Positions 17,932 through 31,107 of a DNA stretch of 64,000 nucleotides are shown here, piece after piece. The notes beneath the pieces were generated by a model. It was not told the DNA's origin. It did no database searches and worked only from the letters and a program-made list of their open reading frames with translations. Both the position numbers and the translations under genes were made by a program. Source of the stretch: Rhodanobacter sp. C03 (lineage in GTDB: Bacteria; Pseudomonadota; Gammaproteobacteria; Xanthomonadales; Rhodanobacteraceae); the NCBI RefSeq assembly GCF_002001175.1, contig NZ_MUNT01000011.1, forward strand, positions 1 to 64,000, given 5' to 3'. Numbering within the stretch: the first letter of the stretch is position 1; every line of letters begins with the position of its first letter.

Positions 17932-17961
17932 TGTCCATGCAACGACCGCACTGCTATACTT
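17932..17961 (+). promoter_or_regulatory. Promoter of the atp operon
   Basis: TTGTCC (17932-17937), 18-base spacer and TATACT (17956-17961). A TG at 17953-17954 makes an extended -10 (TGCTATACT). It lies about 70 bases before atpI. Confidence 0.6.
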
Positions 17962-18028
17962 TTACGGATTGGATCGTGGCCCGCAGCTGTATCGGTGCCG
18001 CCTGGTGGAAACCGCGCGGAGACGTTAC

Positions 18029-18394
18029 GTGCTCAATAGTCTTGCCTCTGGTCGACGTCTCGCTTTGCGCATCATGTGGCTGCAGCTTGCTGTGGCGGTG
18101 CTTGTTGGCCTCGTTTTCCTGACGCTGGGGCGTCGTGAAGCGATGTCGGCCGCGGCAGGTGCGACGCTGGTGGCGCTGGGTACCGCGCTGCTGTCGGCGC
18201 GCTTCTTCAGCGGACTGGGTGGGGCGGGTCTGGCGTTGAGCCGGTTGCTGACGGGCATGCTCCTGAAATGGATCGTGATCGTCGGAGGGCTGGTCGTGAT
18301 CCTGTTCCAATATAAATTGCCGCCGCTGGCCGCCATCACGGGGTTGGCGGCTGCCTACGCGGTTTATCTGCTGGCGTTCAGATTCAAGGGTTGA
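18029..18394 (+). CDS. atpI: ATP synthase subunit I
   Basis: A 121-aa four-helix membrane protein, first gene of the atp operon, thought to help assemble the c-ring. Hydrophobic segments (such as LQLAVAVLVGLVFLTLG and WIVIVGGLVVILF) fit the family. I chose GTG 18029, preceded by GCGGAGAC. The open frame runs upstream past the predicted transcription start, so the earlier ATG is unlikely. The stop lies 3 bases before atpB. Confidence 0.85.
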   Translation: MLNSLASGRRLALRIMWLQLAVAVLVGLVFLTLGRREAMSAAAGATLVALGTALLSARFFSGLGGAGLALSRLLTGMLLKWIVIVGGLVVILFQYKLPPLAAITGLAAAYAVYLLAFRFKG

Positions 18395-19213
<819 letters not shown>

Positions 19214-19277
19214 TCACGTTTATCGAATCCCGTTTTTCGAATCATCCGCTTCAACCGTTTTGATCTTTTCAGTTTAA

Positions 19278-19574
<297 letters not shown>

Positions 19575-19667
19575 GTTACTGGCGGCGCCGTGGCGCCGCC
19601 GTCCGTCTGGCACGGGCATCAATAGTGCCCGTGTCTGTTTCATCCCGTATTTACAGGTAACGCAGCG

Positions 19668-20138
19668 ATGGATTTCAACGCGACCTTGATTGGCGAAATG
19701 ATTTCGTTCGCCATCTTGATCTGGTTCTGTGTCCACTTCATCTGGCCGCACATCAACAAGGCCATTGAAGAACGGCAGATCAAGATCGCCGAAGGCCTCA
19801 ATGCGGCCGAGCGTGCGCACGCCGAGCTGAAGAGTGCCGACGTGAAGGTGGCTGCCGAGATCAAGGTGGCCCGTCAGCAGGCCTCCGAGATCATCGACAA
19901 GGCCCAGCAGCAGGCCAATCAGATCATCGACAAGGCCCGTGGCGAAGCCATCACCGAGATCAACCGGCTGAAGGCGAGCGCGCAGGACGACATCGCGTCG
20001 ATGGCCCAGCGTGCCCGTGACCAGCTGCGCGAGCAGGTCGGCGCGTTGGCGGTGCAGGGTGCCAGCAAGATCGTGCAGCGCGAAGTCGATGCGTCGACGC
20101 ACAAGGCCTTGCTCGACCAGCTCGCGGCCGAGATCTGA
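19668..20138 (+). CDS. atpF: F0F1 ATP synthase subunit b
   Basis: A 156-aa peripheral-stalk subunit. One N-terminal membrane helix ([19 protein letters not shown]) is followed by a long charged helix that dimerises and reaches the F1 head. The length matches E. coli AtpF. It is followed 3 bases later by atpH. Confidence 0.97.
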   Translation: MDFNATLIGEMISFAILIWFCVHFIWPHINKAIEERQIKIAEGLNAAERAHAELKSADVKVAAEIKVARQQASEIIDKAQQQANQIIDKARGEAITEINRLKASAQDDIASMAQRARDQLREQVGALAVQGASKIVQREVDASTHKALLDQLAAEI

Positions 20139-20141
20139 TCG

Positions 20142-20675
20142 ATGGCCCAGGCAATCACCCTCGCTCGCCCGTACGCCCGCGCCGCCTTCGAAGTGGCGCA
20201 TGCCGCCGGTTCGCTGGCGGCATGGTCGCAGGCGCTGGCCTTCGCTGCTGCGGTAGCGAAGGATTCGCGCGTGGCCGATCTCGGCACCGATCCGCGGGTG
20301 CTGCCGGCACAGCTGGTGGCGCTGCATCTGCCAGCCGATGTCGCCGCCGATGCGCCGTTCGCGCAGTTCCTCACCGAGATGGCCGAGCAGCGTCGCATGG
20401 CGCTGCTGCCGGAAGTGGCCGAACTGTACGAGGCATTCAAGCGTGAGTCCGAGTCGCAGCTGCTGGTCAAGGTGACCAGCGCGCTGGCATTGGACGCGGC
20501 GCAGGCCGAGCAACTCAAGGTATCGCTGAAGCGCCGCTTCAAGCGCGAGATCGAACTGGAAACCCGGGTCGATGCCTCGCTGCTGGCTGGCGTGGTGATC
20601 GATACCGGTGCAGAAGTGATCGACGGCTCCGCTCGCGGACGTCTGGCGCAGCTGGCCAGCGCATTAGCGCACTGA
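20142..20675 (+). CDS. atpH: F0F1 ATP synthase subunit delta
   Basis: The 177-aa stalk subunit linking b to the alpha3beta3 head. The N-terminus [16 protein letters not shown] and the C-terminal [20 protein letters not shown] are diagnostic. Confidence 0.97.
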   Translation: MAQAITLARPYARAAFEVAHAAGSLAAWSQALAFAAAVAKDSRVADLGTDPRVLPAQLVALHLPADVAADAPFAQFLTEMAEQRRMALLPEVAELYEAFKRESESQLLVKVTSALALDAAQAEQLKVSLKRRFKREIELETRVDASLLAGVVIDTGAEVIDGSARGRLAQLASALAH

Positions 20676-20736
20676 TCCAAAGAATCAAAACCTATCGGGT
20701 GCCGCTGATGCGGCGCGAATCCCAGGAAAACTTGCC

Positions 20737-22287
<1,551 letters not shown>

Positions 22288-22360
22288 GTCGGTAGTAGTG
22301 AATCGGAAGGGCGGACAGCGTTCTCCCTTCCCACCAGCGAGCACAACGAGCGGATAAAGC

Positions 22361-23278
22361 ATGGCCAGCGGACGCGAAATCAAAACCAAGATCAAGAGCA
22401 CGCAGAACATGCGCAAGGTCACGCGCGCGCTCGAAATGGTCTCTGCGGCAAAGATTCGTCGTGCGCAGGACATGATGAAGGCCTCGCGTCCGTATGCCCG
22501 CTCGATGCGCAAGGTGATCGCGCATGTGGCCCAGGCCAGCACCGATTTCAGCCATCCGTTCCTGACCCAGCGCGAGAAAGTGGCGCGGGTTGGCTACATC
22601 GTGGTGTCGACTGATCGCGGTCTGTGCGGCGGTCTCAACTCCAACCTGTTTCGTCGCCTGTTGCCGGCGATCGCCGAGTGGCAGCAGCAGGGCGTGCAGG
22701 TCGACGTAGTGGCGATCGGCCAGAAGGCGATCTCGTTCTTCCGTCGTCTGAAGGGCGTCAACCTGATCGGCAGCGTCAGCCATCTCGGCGAAAAGCCGAA
22801 GTTGGAGCAGCTGGTCGGCGTGATCAAGGTGATGATGGACGCCTATACGTCCAACGGCCTGGATCGGGTGTTCCTCGCCTACAACGACTTCGTCAACACC
22901 ATGACGCAGAAGCCGACCATCGACGCGCTGTTGCCGCTGCCGCTGGTGGCGTCGGAAATGGAAGCGCACCAAGCCGCTGGCGAGACGGCTTATGCCGGCG
23001 TCAAGCTGGAAGCGAGCCACGACTGGGACTACATCTACGAGCCCGATGCGCAGACCGTGCTGGAGCACGTGCTGGGTCGTTACATCGAGTCGGTGGTGTA
23101 CCAGGCGTCGCTGGAGAATCTGGCCAGCGAGCATGCCGCGCGGATGGTGGCGATGAAGAGCGCGTCGGACAACGCGAACAAGGTGATCGGCGAACTGACG
23201 CTGATCTACAACAAGGCGCGTCAGGCGGCGATCACCCAGGAAATCTCGGAAATCGTCGGCGGCGCCGCGGCGGTTTAA
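22361..23278 (+). CDS. atpG: F0F1 ATP synthase subunit gamma
   Basis: The 305-aa central rotor shaft. The N-terminus [20 protein letters not shown] and the C-terminal [20 protein letters not shown] form the coiled-coil axle. It is slightly longer than E. coli AtpG (287), with the extra residues in the middle domain. Confidence 0.97.
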   Translation: MASGREIKTKIKSTQNMRKVTRALEMVSAAKIRRAQDMMKASRPYARSMRKVIAHVAQASTDFSHPFLTQREKVARVGYIVVSTDRGLCGGLNSNLFRRLLPAIAEWQQQGVQVDVVAIGQKAISFFRRLKGVNLIGSVSHLGEKPKLEQLVGVIKVMMDAYTSNGLDRVFLAYNDFVNTMTQKPTIDALLPLPLVASEMEAHQAAGETAYAGVKLEASHDWDYIYEPDAQTVLEHVLGRYIESVVYQASLENLASEHAARMVAMKSASDNANKVIGELTLIYNKARQAAITQEISEIVGGAAAV

Positions 23279-23334
23279 TAAGTAGTACCCAACCTATTCA
23301 TGGCGACGCGTAGCGGCGCCGACACAGACACTAA

Positions 23335-24768
<1,434 letters not shown>

Positions 24769-24824
24769 TCCTCAAGGGCGGACCGTCAGTCCGCCCTGTG
24801 TCTTACGCATTCGGAATCTGAGTC

Positions 24825-25253
24825 ATGACCACCCAAACCATTCGCGTCGACATCGTCAGTGCCGAAGCCGAGATCTATCACGGCGACGCTGTGATGGTGG
24901 TCGCCACCGGCGAGCTGGGCGAGCTGGGCATCACGCCCCGCCACGCCCCGCTGATCACCCGCCTCAAGCCGGGTCACGTCGACGTGGTGCTGGCCGGCGG
25001 TGAGCGTCAGCAGTTCTGGGTGTCCGGCGGCATCCTGGAAGTGCAGCCGCAGGTGATCACCGTGCTGGCCGACACCGCTGCCCGCGCGTCCGATCTGGAC
25101 GAGGCATCCGCGCAGCGCGCCAAGAAGGAAGCCGAAGACGCGCTGGCCCACCGCACCGACGCGTTGGATATTGCCGAGGCTCAGGCCAAGCTGGTCGAGG
25201 CGATGACCCAGCTGCAGGCGCTGGAGCGCCTGCGCAAGAACCTCAAGCACTGA
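24825..25253 (+). CDS. atpC: F0F1 ATP synthase subunit epsilon
   Basis: The 142-aa regulatory subunit: an N-terminal beta-sandwich ([21 protein letters not shown]) and a C-terminal helical hairpin ([11 protein letters not shown] ... [10 protein letters not shown]) that can inhibit rotation. Last gene of the operon; a terminator follows about 40 bases later. Confidence 0.97.
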   Translation: MTTQTIRVDIVSAEAEIYHGDAVMVVATGELGELGITPRHAPLITRLKPGHVDVVLAGGERQQFWVSGGILEVQPQVITVLADTAARASDLDEASAQRAKKEAEDALAHRTDALDIAEAQAKLVEAMTQLQALERLRKNLKH

Positions 25254-25290
25254 GTGATTCGCACGCCACGGTGTGCGGACATCGAAGTGA

Positions 25291-25323
25291 CAGAAAGCGC
25301 CGGCCCCGTGCCGGCGTTTCTGC
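25291..25323 (+). terminator. Terminator of the atp operon
   Basis: CAGAAAGCGCCGGC pairs with GCCGGCGTTTCTG (one bulged G) around CCCGT. The T-run is short, so termination may be partial. Confidence 0.7.
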
Positions 25324-25358
25324 ATGTGAGGGTTGGAAATCATGACGGCCGCGCAGCT

Positions 25359-25380
25359 ACAAATTACATATGTAATCTGT
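25359..25380. promoter_or_regulatory. BlaI/MecI/CopY-type operator
   Basis: A perfect 14-bp palindrome ATTACATATGTAAT (25363-25376) sits in a wider dyad with ACA/TGT outer arms. It contains the TACA-N2-TGTA core recognised by BlaI/MecI/CopY repressors. It lies about 40 bases before the TonB-like lipoprotein gene and overlaps a -10-like TGTAAT (25371-25376). No BlaI-family gene is in the window, so the regulator would act in trans. Confidence 0.55.
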
Positions 25381-25416
25381 TAGTTTCGATAGCGTCGTTC
25401 CGCATGGGAGCCCAAC

Positions 25417-25962
25417 ATGATCCGATTCGCGCGCATGCTGCCGCCGGTCTCGGTCAGCGTGGCGCTGGTTGCTTGCGCCACCACACAGCCCGCCCATCCA
25501 CCTGCACTCTCCGCTACCGGAGAGGCGTCCTGGCAGGAGGTATCCACACCCGGCATGGTGCGTTACCAGCTGGCGCTGGGAGAGGTATCCAGTGGCGCCA
25601 CGCCGTTCCAGCGGGTTACCCCGGTCTATCCTGCCGATCAGCTCACGACGTGCCCGCCGCCGCAGGAAGTCCAGGCACTGCTGATCGTGGATGAGGGCGG
25701 CAAGGTTAGCGAAGTGCGTGTTGTCGACGAGGCGCAGGCTGACGCAAATCGGCGCCTGTTCATCGCCGCGGCTCGCCACGCCGCGCGGCAGTGGCAGTTC
25801 AATCCGTTGCAGGTCAGCCACTGGGCCGCCGATGCCAATGGCAACAGCCATGTGGTGTATGACGAGACGAAGCCGTTCAGTCTTACCTACGTGTTCCGCT
25901 TCGAATGTCACGCTGGCCACGCATCCGTCTCCACGGAAGCGTCCCGAACGGCACGTCCGTAG
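25417..25962 (+). CDS. Lipoprotein with TonB C-terminal-like domain
   Basis: A 181-aa predicted lipoprotein: the signal sequence ends in a lipobox LVAC with Cys20 as the lipidation site. Residues about 65-165 resemble the TonB_C fold: VTPVYPADQ, ALLIVDEGGKVSEVRVVDE and ARQWQFNP are hallmarks of the family. It lacks a TonB membrane anchor, so it is not a classical energy transducer. In related bacteria such proteins often accompany BlaI/M56 sensor pairs, which fits the operator upstream. Function unknown. Confidence 0.7.
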   Translation: MIRFARMLPPVSVSVALVACATTQPAHPPALSATGEASWQEVSTPGMVRYQLALGEVSSGATPFQRVTPVYPADQLTTCPPPQEVQALLIVDEGGKVSEVRVVDEAQADANRRLFIAAARHAARQWQFNPLQVSHWAADANGNSHVVYDETKPFSLTYVFRFECHAGHASVSTEASRTARP

Positions 25963-26027
25963 CGCATCCACGCCGCGCGAACATGTCGGTATCTAGAATG
26001 TGCTGACTTGCGCCGCGGATCGACCTC

Positions 26028-27110
26028 ATGAAGCCTCATCATCGCCGCCATCTTGGCTGGCTTCTGGTCGTCATCCTGCTGCTGGTGATCGCGCGCGCGT
26101 TGTTGCCCTACGCGGTGCGCCACTACCTCAACGCCCGCATGGACCGGATGGGTGAGTATCACGGCCAGATCGCGGATATCGACCTGCATCTCTGGCATGG
26201 TGCGTACACCATCAACGAACTGCGTATCGTCAAGACAACCGGCAAGCTGCCGGTGCCCTTGCTCGATACCCCCCGTGCGGATATCGAGCTCAGCTGGTTC
26301 GCTTTGAGCCATGGCGTATTTCGCGGCAAGGTGAATTTCACCAGCCCGACGATCAATTTTGTCAAAGGTCAGGGCGACGACGACAGCCAGACCGGCAAGG
26401 GCGTGGACTGGCGTGCCCAGCTCAAGTTGCTGGCGCCGATGCGTCTGGACGAGATCAACGTCAGCAACGGTACGGTGACATTCCAGAGTTTCGTGACGAA
26501 CCCGCGCGTCGATCTGAAGATGACCGACGTCAACGGCACGGTCACCAATCTCACCAACATCCAGCGCCGCCATGGCAATCGCGTGGCCGAGCTGCATGCC
26601 ACCGCGAAGATCCTCGGCGACGCGCCGTTCGAGACCCAGGCCAGCTTCGATCCGCTGAGTCACTTCGGCGATTTTTCCTACCAGCTGCATGCCTCGAACA
26701 TCCAGCTGGTCAAGGCCAACGATCTCGCCCGCGCCTATGCCGGACTGGATTTCGCCGGCGGCAGCGGCGACTTCACGATGGAGCTGGAAGCCAAAAACGG
26801 TCAGCTCGATGGCTATGCCAAGCCGATTTTCCATGACCTGAAGATCTTCAGCTGGAAGCAGGATGTTGTGCAGGACCGAAAGGGGCCGCTCAAGCTGGCC
26901 TATGAGGCACTGGCCCAGGGCGTGGTCTCGCTGTTCGAGAACCATGCGAACGATCAGTTCGCCACCCGCGTGCCGATCAGCGGACGCATCGACGACAAAC
27001 AGCTGGATACGTCCCAGGCGATCGTCGGCGTGCTGCGCAATGCCTTCGTCAAGGCGTACCTCCCGCATCTGAAGAACCTGAAGCCGGCCGACGGAACCAC
27101 CACGCACTGA
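26028..27110 (+). CDS. DUF748/AsmA-like envelope protein
   Basis: A 360-aa protein with an N-terminal membrane helix (WLLVVILLLVIARALLPYAV) and a long, mostly beta-strand periplasmic region. It has segments such as IDLHLWHGAYTINELRIVKTTG and VNFTSPTINFV that are typical of DUF748. The family is related to AsmA-like bridge proteins involved in lipid transport or outer-membrane integrity. No signs of truncation. A single gene between the TonB-like lipoprotein and glmU. Confidence 0.78.
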   Translation: MKPHHRRHLGWLLVVILLLVIARALLPYAVRHYLNARMDRMGEYHGQIADIDLHLWHGAYTINELRIVKTTGKLPVPLLDTPRADIELSWFALSHGVFRGKVNFTSPTINFVKGQGDDDSQTGKGVDWRAQLKLLAPMRLDEINVSNGTVTFQSFVTNPRVDLKMTDVNGTVTNLTNIQRRHGNRVAELHATAKILGDAPFETQASFDPLSHFGDFSYQLHASNIQLVKANDLARAYAGLDFAGGSGDFTMELEAKNGQLDGYAKPIFHDLKIFSWKQDVVQDRKGPLKLAYEALAQGVVSLFENHANDQFATRVPISGRIDDKQLDTSQAIVGVLRNAFVKAYLPHLKNLKPADGTTTH

Positions 27111-27174
27111 ATCGTGATCCGCGAAAACTCGATGTATCCTGCGCGTTCACTGATTCCCGATGCCGTGGTGCCAC

Positions 27175-28545
27175 ATGGAAACTCCCGCCTTGCACGTGAT
27201 CATCCTCGCTGCCGGTGAAGGCAAGCGGATGAAGTCCAAACGCGCGAAGGTGCTGATGCCGCTGGCGGGTCGACCGCTGCTGGGGCATGTCCTCGCCGCG
27301 GCGCGCGCACTGCAGCCGGCCGCCATCCATATCGTTCATGGTCACTGCGGCGAGCAGGTGCAGGCGGCGTTTGCCGATCAGCCCGAGCTGCACTGGGTAC
27401 GACAGGCCGAGCAACTGGGCACCGGCCATGCGGTGGAGCAGGCGCTCGGCGGCGTGCCAAGGGAGGCGCGCGTGCTGGTGCTGTACGGCGACGTGCCGCT
27501 GACCCGGGTCGAGACCTTGCAGCAACTGGTGCAGGCCGAAGGTGGTTTCAGCCTGCTCACCACCCGGCTTGCCGATCCGCAGGGCTACGGCCGGGTGCTG
27601 TGTGATGGCAACGGCAAGGTCCGTGCGGTGATCGAGGAGAAGGATGCCGATCCGGATCAGCGCGCCGTCAAGCTGGTCAACACCGGCATCCTGGTCGCCG
27701 ATGCGATGGTGCTGCGCGGCTGGATCAAGCGGCTGGACCGCAACAACGCGCAAGGCGAGTACTACCTCACCGACATCTTCGGCATGGCGGCTGAAGAAGG
27801 TCGTGGTGCGCTCAGCGTCGAATGTGCCGATCCGGTGGAAGCCGCCGGTGCCAACAATCCGCTGCAACTGGCCGGGCTGGAGGCGGCGTATCGTCAGCGT
27901 GCCGCCCACGCGTTGATGGTTGAGGGCGTGCGATTGGCTGATCCGCTGCGCATCGATGTACGCGGCGCCGTTCGCACCGGTCGCGATGTCGAGATCGACA
28001 TCGACGTGATCCTCGAAGGCACGGTGGCGCTCGGTGATGACGTGCGCATCGGCGCCTTCACCCGCCTGAAGGACGTGCAGCTCGCCAGCGGCACCGTGGT
28101 GCAGTCGCATTGCGATCTGGAGGGCGTGGTCACCCACGGTCCGTGCACGATCGGTCCGTTCGCGCGGCTGCGCCCGGGTACCGAACTGGACGCCGGCGTG
28201 CACGTCGGCAACTTCGTCGAGACCAAGAAAACCCGCATCGGCGAGAACAGCAAGGCGAACCATCTCAGCTACCTCGGCGACAGCGAGATCGGCCGCGGCG
28301 TCAACGTCGGCGCCGGCACCATCACCTGCAACTACGATGGCGTGAACAAATTCGTGACCCGCATCGGCGACGGTGCCTTCATCGGCTCCAACAGCGCGCT
28401 GGTGGCGCCGGTGACGGTTGGGGCGCAAGCCACCATTGGCGCCGGCTCGGTGATCACGCACGATGCGCCAGGGGGCGAGCTGACCGTGGCGCGCGGCAGG
28501 CAGCAGACATTTCCTGGATGGAAGCGGCCGTTGAAGCAGAAATGA
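27175..28545 (+). CDS. glmU: Bifunctional N-acetylglucosamine-1-phosphate uridyltransferase / glucosamine-1-phosphate acetyltransferase
   Basis: A 456-aa enzyme that makes UDP-GlcNAc for peptidoglycan and lipopolysaccharide. N-terminal pyrophosphorylase: [18 protein letters not shown] and the QLGTGHAV motif. C-terminal left-handed beta-helix acetyltransferase: hexapeptide repeats from about 250, with [19 protein letters not shown] and [11 protein letters not shown] 27175 gives exactly the E. coli length; an in-frame ATG five codons earlier is less likely. Confidence 0.97.
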   Translation: METPALHVIILAAGEGKRMKSKRAKVLMPLAGRPLLGHVLAAARALQPAAIHIVHGHCGEQVQAAFADQPELHWVRQAEQLGTGHAVEQALGGVPREARVLVLYGDVPLTRVETLQQLVQAEGGFSLLTTRLADPQGYGRVLCDGNGKVRAVIEEKDADPDQRAVKLVNTGILVADAMVLRGWIKRLDRNNAQGEYYLTDIFGMAAEEGRGALSVECADPVEAAGANNPLQLAGLEAAYRQRAAHALMVEGVRLADPLRIDVRGAVRTGRDVEIDIDVILEGTVALGDDVRIGAFTRLKDVQLASGTVVQSHCDLEGVVTHGPCTIGPFARLRPGTELDAGVHVGNFVETKKTRIGENSKANHLSYLGDSEIGRGVNVGAGTITCNYDGVNKFVTRIGDGAFIGSNSALVAPVTVGAQATIGAGSVITHDAPGGELTVARGRQQTFPGWKRPLKQK

Positions 28546-28554
28546 GTCAGAAAA

Positions 28555-28609
28555 GCGAGGAGTGAGAAACGAGAGAAAGCGTACCGCCCACTCGTTTCTC
28601 ACTCCTCGC
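28555..28609. repeat. Perfect 19-bp inverted repeat between convergent genes
   Basis: Arms 28555-28573 and 28591-28609 are exact complements (core AGTGAGAAACGAG), with a 17-base spacer. It lies between the stops of glmU and the convergent xanB2-like gene. There is no T-tract on either side, so it may act as a transcript 3'-end stabiliser or a weak bidirectional terminator. Confidence 0.6.
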
Positions 28610-28627
28610 GTGTTCACTCACTCCGCG

Positions 28628-29620
28628 CTACGCATAGCGCCAACCATCGATCTCCACCAGCAGTTCGCTGCGGCAGATGTCGCCGTGCAGCAGCAGCACC
28701 GGCACGCCGGGCAGGCGCTGGCGGAAGAATTCGCGCACGCGCGGGGCATCGGCGGCATGCCGCACGTAGGCCTTCAGCGGGGAATGGGTATCGAAGTCGG
28801 CGGTCATGTCGGCGCTGGCCAGCAGCGCTTCGAGGTTGGTGAGGGTTTCTTCGAGCTGGGCATCCAGGTCGTCCTGGTGCGCGGAGGCGTGGCCGACCAC
28901 CGCGGCAGTGCCGGAGATCGCCAGCACATCCTGCGCCGGCAGCGTCATCGCACGGGCAAAGCTGGGCGGGGTGCGGCCGTACTGGCGCGGGTAGCGCCAT
29001 GCACTCACCTGGCGCGGATTCTCCACCCGCGTGCCGCCCTGGTCGCAGGCCAGCAGATAGACCTGCAGCCGATGCTGCGCGTCGTGGTGACCAATCGCAG
29101 TGGCAGCGGGAAAGCCCTCGGCGAAGAAATCGCCCATGCCACGCGCGCGGCCATCGCAGAACTGCTTGTAACGCTCGGCGTCGCCTGCACCGTGATTGAT
29201 CGCGCCAAGGTAGTTCCACACGCGCAGCACGTGCTGTGCACCACGCGCGGCGACGAAGCGGTGCAACTGCTCGTAAGCCAGTTGCGCGGTGGCGGTGGGG
29301 CCGCCGTGGGCGGATTCGTCCAGGTCGATCGCCGCGAACAGCCAGCCACCACCGGCCGACCAGTGCAATGCACCGTCGGTACCGCAGCTCACCGCCGCGT
29401 CGACCTGCCAGATTTCCAGCGGTGCCGGCGCGTCGAAACATTCCAGCGCCACCTGCAGGTAGCGCGGATCGTCGGAGTTCGGGCTGCCGGCGCCAAAACC
29501 GAACAACGCCAGTGTGCCCGCTTCCTTCAGCGCCGCTGCCGCGTCCGCGATCCGGTAGGAAATGCGCGGGGCGGGGCGTTTCAGTGGGGCGAGCAGTGGG
29601 TCTTCACATCCCTGAATCAT
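28628..29620 (-). CDS. xanB2: XanB2-like chorismatase (3-/4-hydroxybenzoate synthase)
   Basis: A 330-aa enzyme of the chorismatase family (FkbO/Hyg5/XanB2). The C-terminal LLHGDICRSELLVEIDGW and the central RVWNYLGAINHGAGDAERYKQF are family signatures. XanB2 of Xanthomonas splits chorismate into 3- and 4-hydroxybenzoate; 3-hydroxybenzoate starts the xanthomonadin pigment and 4-hydroxybenzoate feeds ubiquinone. ATG 29620 is preferred over a TTG three codons earlier. It is divergent from the pigment ACP gene about 90 bases away, which supports the same pathway. Which isomer predominates cannot be read from the sequence. Confidence 0.88.
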   Translation of the reverse strand: MIQGCEDPLLAPLKRPAPRISYRIADAAAALKEAGTLALFGFGAGSPNSDDPRYLQVALECFDAPAPLEIWQVDAAVSCGTDGALHWSAGGGWLFAAIDLDESAHGGPTATAQLAYEQLHRFVAARGAQHVLRVWNYLGAINHGAGDAERYKQFCDGRARGMGDFFAEGFPAATAIGHHDAQHRLQVYLLACDQGGTRVENPRQVSAWRYPRQYGRTPPSFARAMTLPAQDVLAISGTAAVVGHASAHQDDLDAQLEETLTNLEALLASADMTADFDTHSPLKAYVRHAADAPRVREFFRQRLPGVPVLLLHGDICRSELLVEIDGWRYA

Positions 29621-29650
29621 TGCGTACAACCGGGAACGACAAGGGCGCTA

Positions 29651-29659
29651 TGTTACACT
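29651..29659 (+). promoter_or_regulatory. Extended -10 promoter of the pigment operon
   Basis: TGTTACACT is an extended -10 element about 54 bases before the ACP start; no good -35 is visible. Confidence 0.4.
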
Positions 29660-29712
29660 CCGCGGCCACTGCCACCGGGGGGAGGCAATGAATCTAGAGT
29701 ACGGAATCGAGC

Positions 29713-29982
29713 ATGGCAGAGCAGACAGCGGCGCAGCGCGAATTGGCCACGTTGATCGTGGAGTGCCTGAATCTCGAAGCCGTCACCCCCGAACAGATCG
29801 ATCCGGATGCCCCGCTGTTCGGTGGCGAGCTGGGCCTGGATTCGATCGATGCGCTGGAAATCGCGCTGGCGGTGTCCAAGCGCTACGGCTTCCAGCTGCG
29901 CTCGGACAATCCGGACAACCGGCAGATCTTCACCAGTCTGCGCACGCTGTCCGCGCATGTCGAGCAGCACCGCGTCGGCTGA
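29713..29982 (+). CDS. Acyl carrier protein of the aryl-polyene/xanthomonadin pathway
   Basis: An 89-aa ACP with the phosphopantetheine attachment site Ser44 in GLDSIDALEIA. The sequence (LATLIVECLNLE ... KRYGFQLRSDN) is closer to pigment-locus ACPs than to fatty-acid AcpP. It would carry the growing hydroxyaryl polyene. An in-frame stop at 29695-29697 fixes ATG 29713 as the first start. First gene of a tightly packed eight-gene operon. Aryl-polyene clusters usually carry two ACPs; only one is present here. Confidence 0.88.
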   Translation: MAEQTAAQRELATLIVECLNLEAVTPEQIDPDAPLFGGELGLDSIDALEIALAVSKRYGFQLRSDNPDNRQIFTSLRTLSAHVEQHRVG

Positions 29983-30082
29983 CGCCCGCTGGTGGACGAA
30001 CCCGTGGAACCCGTCTCGTCACGTGGTATTCCCCCGCTGGTGGCAGGCTTGCGCTACCGGTGTTGCCATCGCGGAATGCTGC

Positions 30083-30802
30083 ATGACGACTTCATCCCCA
30101 GCTCTTGAAAGCACGTCGCGGCGTTATGTGCTGCCGCTGCTGCTGGCCTATCCCTTGCTGGCGATCGCCGGCGCGCTGACGCATCGGCAGATTTTCCCGC
30201 TGGTGGCGCTGCTGTTGCTGCTGACGGCCGTGATGCTGCCGCGGCTGCAGACGCGTCGGGCCGGGCCATGGCTGGTCTGGCTGGGCGTGCTGGTGGCGTT
30301 GCTGCTGCTGTCGCTGTACGGATTCGCCGGCCTGTTGCTGGAAGCGGTGCCGGTGCTGATCAATGCGCTGCTGGCCTGCTGGTTCGGCAGCACGCTGGGT
30401 ACGTCCGAGCCGCTGGTGACGCGTTTCATCGTCGCCATCGAAGGTGCCGAGCGACTGCAGCAGCCCGGGGTGGCGCGTTATGCGCGTCAGCTCACCTGGT
30501 TCTGGACGCTGCTGCTGGCGACGCAGGCGGTGGTACTCGCGGTATTGCTGCTGTGTGCCGAACACAGCGGACTGCTGGCGCGCTTCGGCCTCGTCTCGCC
30601 GCTGCCGGTGTCGGATCGCTGGGCCGCGGCCTGGCTGCATGTGGGTGGTTACGCGCTGCTCGGTGCTGCGTTCCTGCTGGAGTATGGCTATCGTCGCTGG
30701 CGACTGCGTCATCTGAGTCACCCCGGTTTGCACGACATGCTGTTGCAGCTGGTCCTGCATTGGCCGCAGCTGCTGCGCGGCAACCGGACTGTCGCGTCAT
30801 GA
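30083..30802 (+). CDS. COG4648-like integral membrane protein of the pigment operon
   Basis: A 239-aa hydrophobic protein with about six transmembrane segments (PLLLAYPLLAIAGAL, LVALLLLSLYGFAGLLLEAV, FWTLLLATQAVVLAVLLL, and others). Proteins of this type occur next to the ACP genes in aryl-polyene clusters, where their role is not established. ATG 30083 is chosen; a GTG some 20 codons upstream is possible. Its stop overlaps the next start (ATGA), so translation is coupled directly to the dehydratase. Confidence 0.72.
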   Translation: MTTSSPALESTSRRYVLPLLLAYPLLAIAGALTHRQIFPLVALLLLLTAVMLPRLQTRRAGPWLVWLGVLVALLLLSLYGFAGLLLEAVPVLINALLACWFGSTLGTSEPLVTRFIVAIEGAERLQQPGVARYARQLTWFWTLLLATQAVVLAVLLLCAEHSGLLARFGLVSPLPVSDRWAAAWLHVGGYALLGAAFLLEYGYRRWRLRHLSHPGLHDMLLQLVLHWPQLLRGNRTVAS

Positions 30803-31107
30803 ATGGCGCCGTCTTCGAGCAGGCGTTGCGCATCGACGCCGGCCATCCGGCGTTGCCGGGGCATTTCCCCGGCCATCCGCTGGTGCCGGGAGTGATCCTG
30901 CTGGAACAGGTGGCATTGGCCCTGCGTGCATGGCGCGGACAGCGGCTGGCCCGTGTGCTGGAGGCGAAGTTCATGGCACCGTTGCTGCCGGATGAAGCAG
31001 CCATCGTGTGCCTGACGGAAACGGATGCGCTCCATTCGCGCTTCCGTTTCGAGATTCGGCGCGACAGCAGCCTGCTGGCGCGTGGCATGGTCGAGGGAGC
31101 GACATGA
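30799..31107 (+). CDS. Hotdog-fold 3-hydroxyacyl-ACP dehydratase (ApeI-like)
   Basis: A 102-aa FabZ/FabA-like dehydratase. The catalytic region HPALPGHFPGHPLVPGVIL contains the expected His, and LLEQ provides the acidic partner. It is shorter than FabZ (about 150 aa), as is usual for ApeI-type enzymes. It would introduce double bases of the polyene, i.e. its C=C bonds, together with the second dehydratase gene in this operon. Overlaps both neighbours by 4 bases. Confidence 0.82.
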   Translation: MNGAVFEQALRIDAGHPALPGHFPGHPLVPGVILLEQVALALRAWRGQRLARVLEAKFMAPLLPDEAAIVCLTETDALHSRFRFEIRRDSSLLARGMVEGAT

